This document shows, piece by piece, positions 62,618-64,000 of a DNA stretch of 64,000 bases (within the stretch, counting starts at the first letter, position 1; each line of letters starts with the position of its first letter). Made by a program: the position numbers and the translations under genes. The DNA comes from Virgisporangium ochraceum (GTDB lineage: Bacteria; Actinomycetota; Actinomycetes; Mycobacteriales; Micromonosporaceae): contig NZ_BOPH01000062.1 of NCBI RefSeq assembly GCF_016863655.1, forward strand, positions 1-64,000, in the 5' to 3' direction. The notes below the pieces were generated by a model, which ran no database searches, was not told where the DNA came from, and saw only the letters and a program-made list of their open reading frames with translations.

Positions 62618-62992
62618 ATGGACGTTCTCGTCACGGTGATCCTCGTCGTGCACTTCGGTTACCTGGCGTTCGTGGTGGTCGGCGGATTCCTGGCCTGGCG
62701 GTGGCCGCGGATGTTCTGGGTGCACCTCGCGGCCGCCGCCTGGGGACTGGCCGTCGTCGGGATCCCGTTGACGTGCCCGCTCACCACCGCGGAGAACTGG
62801 GCGCGACGGGAGGCGGGACAGACCGAGCAGACCGCCGGATTCATCGACCGCTACATCGAGGGCGTGCTGTACCCGGAGCGGTACACGCTCCCGCTGCAGG
62901 TTCTCGTCGGCGTCACGGTCGTCGGGTCATGGGTGGGTGCCTATCTCTACCGGCGGCACCTGCGGCGGCGAGTCGAAACTGTCTCGCTGTAG
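62618..62992 (+). CDS. DUF2784 membrane protein
   Basis: A 124-residue protein with three TM helices. VILVVHFGYLAFVVVGGFLAWRWP and PLTTAENWARREAGQ to FIDRYIEGVLYPERY are the family blocks. Function unknown. GGAG is only 2 nt before the ATG. It follows the permease by 10 nt. Confidence 0.8.
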   Translation: MDVLVTVILVVHFGYLAFVVVGGFLAWRWPRMFWVHLAAAAWGLAVVGIPLTCPLTTAENWARREAGQTEQTAGFIDRYIEGVLYPERYTLPLQVLVGVTVVGSWVGAYLYRRHLRRRVETVSL

Positions 62993-63001
62993 ATCCACCG
63001 C

Positions 63002-63007
63002 TACGGT
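63002..63007 (+). promoter_or_regulatory. -10 element TACGGT of ftsK
   Basis: TACGGT ends 8 nt before the ATG at 63016. No SD. Confidence 0.4.
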
Positions 63008-63015
63008 GGGGACCT

Positions 63016-64000
63016 ATGGCGGGCAGGACCTCTCAGCCGAGCCGTCGCCGTGCCCCGGCCAAGTCGGCCACCCCGGCCCGGCGGCCGACCCAGCGCACCC
63101 GCCAACCGGCCCGCAAGACCGCGCCGGCGCCGCGTAAGGCGGCGACGCGTCGCCGTACCTCGTCCGCCACCGGGTTCAACCCGCTGGCGCTGCTCGGCCG
63201 GGGCATGATCGCGCTGTGGATGGGCGTCGCCCACATCCTCGGCTGGATGGTGCGGGCGGTCGGCCGGCAGGCGGCCACGGCCCGCGACCTCGACCCGGAG
63301 CACCGGCGCGACGGCGTCGGGCTCGCCGTGCTCGGCATGGCGGTGCTGCTCGCGTTCGGGGTCTGGTTCAACTCGGCGGGACCGGTGGGCGAGTGGCTCG
63401 CCGACACCGTCCGCTTCTTCCTGGGTGGCATCTCCGCCGCGCTCCCGGTGCTGCTGCTGGTCGGCGCGGTGCGCCTGATGCGCAAGCCGGTCGAGGACGA
63501 GCCGCGTGGCCGGGGCGTCGTCGGCTGGTCGGCGCTGATCGTCGGCGTCGCCGGGCTGCTGCACCTCGCGTTCGGCCAGCCCGACGACCCGATCGACATG
63601 GAGAAGGCCGGCGGGGTGCTCGGCCGGTTCACCGGCGGCCTGCTCGCGAAGGCGATCAGCGGCTGGGTGGCCGCGCCACTGCTCCTGCTGCTCGTCGTGT
63701 TCGGCCTGCTCGTGGTGACGGCGACGCCGATCAACAAGGTCCCGCAGCGCTTCCGCGACCTGCGTGACCTGGCGCTCGGCCGCGCGCCGGAGGACGAGGA
63801 GGACGAGGAGGACTACCCCGCGGAAGCCGCCGAGGCCGCCGACGAGGAGGAGCCGAAGCCGAAGCGCCGCCCGTCCCGACGGCGGCAGAGCGCCCTCGCC
63901 GAGATCGACGCCGAGGCCCGCGACGAGCTGTCGATGGACGACGAGCCGCCGATGCCCGGCCCGATCGAGGCGCTGGAGACCCTCGCGCTCCCGCGCACCA
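63016..64000 (+). CDS. ftsK: DNA translocase FtsK/SpoIIIE, 5' part (cut by window end)
   Basis: The first 328 residues of a longer protein; the frame is open to the window edge. A basic N-terminus (ARRPTQRTRQPARKTAPAPRK) precedes four TM helices (residues about 60-240) and an acidic linker (EDEEDEEDYPAEAAEAADEE). The ATPase motor lies beyond the window. Its place after dapA-rnj matches actinobacterial ftsK. The ATG at 63016 has TACGGT 8 nt upstream. Confidence 0.88.
   Translation, partial: MAGRTSQPSRRRAPAKSATPARRPTQRTRQPARKTAPAPRKAATRRRTSSATGFNPLALLGRGMIALWMGVAHILGWMVRAVGRQAATARDLDPEHRRDGVGLAVLGMAVLLAFGVWFNSAGPVGEWLADTVRFFLGGISAALPVLLLVGAVRLMRKPVEDEPRGRGVVGWSALIVGVAGLLHLAFGQPDDPIDMEKAGGVLGRFTGGLLAKAISGWVAAPLLLLLVVFGLLVVTATPINKVPQRFRDLRDLALGRAPEDEEDEEDYPAEAAEAADEEEPKPKRRPSRRRQSALAEIDAEARDELSMDDEPPMPGPIEALETLALPRT

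Overview
The window is a 64 kb stretch of a high-GC actinobacterial chromosome. Evidence for this is strong G/C bias at third codon positions, many GTG starts and GTGA/ATGA stop-start overlaps. Actinobacteria-type gene blocks support it too: prfB-ftsE-ftsX-M23-smpB-ssrA, rimP-nusA-ylxR-infB-DUF503-rbfA, truB-ribF-rpsO-pnp, and thyX-dapA-rnj-ftsK. The mix (DUF6912, an Rv3235-like protein, DUF4439, an XPB-like helicase-associated WYL protein) fits a filamentous actinomycete of the Micromonosporales or Frankiales kind. I cannot fix the genus from sequence alone. Most of the window is chromosomal core; the only complete mobile element I see is an IS630-type insertion sequence at the left edge.

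Layout. 1-1172: IS630 element inserted exactly in the stop codon of the Rv3235-like gene. 1169-5764: conserved hypotheticals, a membrane protein with a histone-like tail, and pruA. 5816-10288: divergent helicase-associated/WYL protein and a Ser/Thr protein kinase, followed by an operator-like repeat array and a PadR regulator. 10967-17545: translation-termination, cell-division and ribosome-rescue block (prfB, ftsEX, M23 hydrolase, smpB, ssrA), with an unusual SRPBCC-TM-CBM2 gene between smpB and ssrA. 17691-19355: TPR-GGDEF diguanylate cyclase. 19280-29381: an amine catabolism island (FAD/GcvT oxidoreductase, choline-kinase-like phosphotransferase, APC permease, FadR-type regulator, GlnA-like gamma-glutamyl ligase, aldehyde dehydrogenase, SDR, gamma-glutamyl hydrolase). 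29392-34865: PPOX protein, map, and a PadR-controlled ABC exporter. 35020-35956: ferritin-like DUF4439 plus a lipoprotein. 36126-51460: the large translation/RNA block ending in an M16 protease and dapB. 51474-57621: accessory genes (GNAT, GT87, YcaQ-like, DUF2752, DUF4097, HicB-like, Nudix). 57648-64000: thyX, dapA, rnj, purine permease, DUF2784 and the 5' part of ftsK, cut by the window end.

How the genes work together. SmpB and tmRNA form the trans-translation pair; the tag read from ssrA is AKMKRSELALAA. FtsE/FtsX and the M23 protein are a typical ABC-controlled peptidoglycan hydrolase system. RimP, NusA, YlxR, IF2, RbfA, TruB, S15, PNPase and RNase J are ribosome-assembly and RNA-metabolism factors. 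DapA and DapB belong to lysine/diaminopimelate synthesis. The amine island reads as import, gamma-glutamylation, two oxidations and hydrolysis. An SDR sits where putrescine pathways usually have an FAD oxidase, so an amino-alcohol substrate such as ethanolamine is a reasonable inference.

Regulatory signals. Seventeen genes or RNAs, including the transposase, have a TANNNT -10 hexamer. In sixteen of them it lies 6-8 nt before the start codon and no Shine-Dalgarno sequence is visible, which suggests leaderless mRNAs. Other points are a CTG start codon for the DUF503 gene, a palindromic element inserted in frame in ribF, a three-copy operator array before a PadR gene, tandem ATAC-N3-GTAT boxes before another PadR gene, and absence of the DHH phosphoesterase gene usually found after rbfA.
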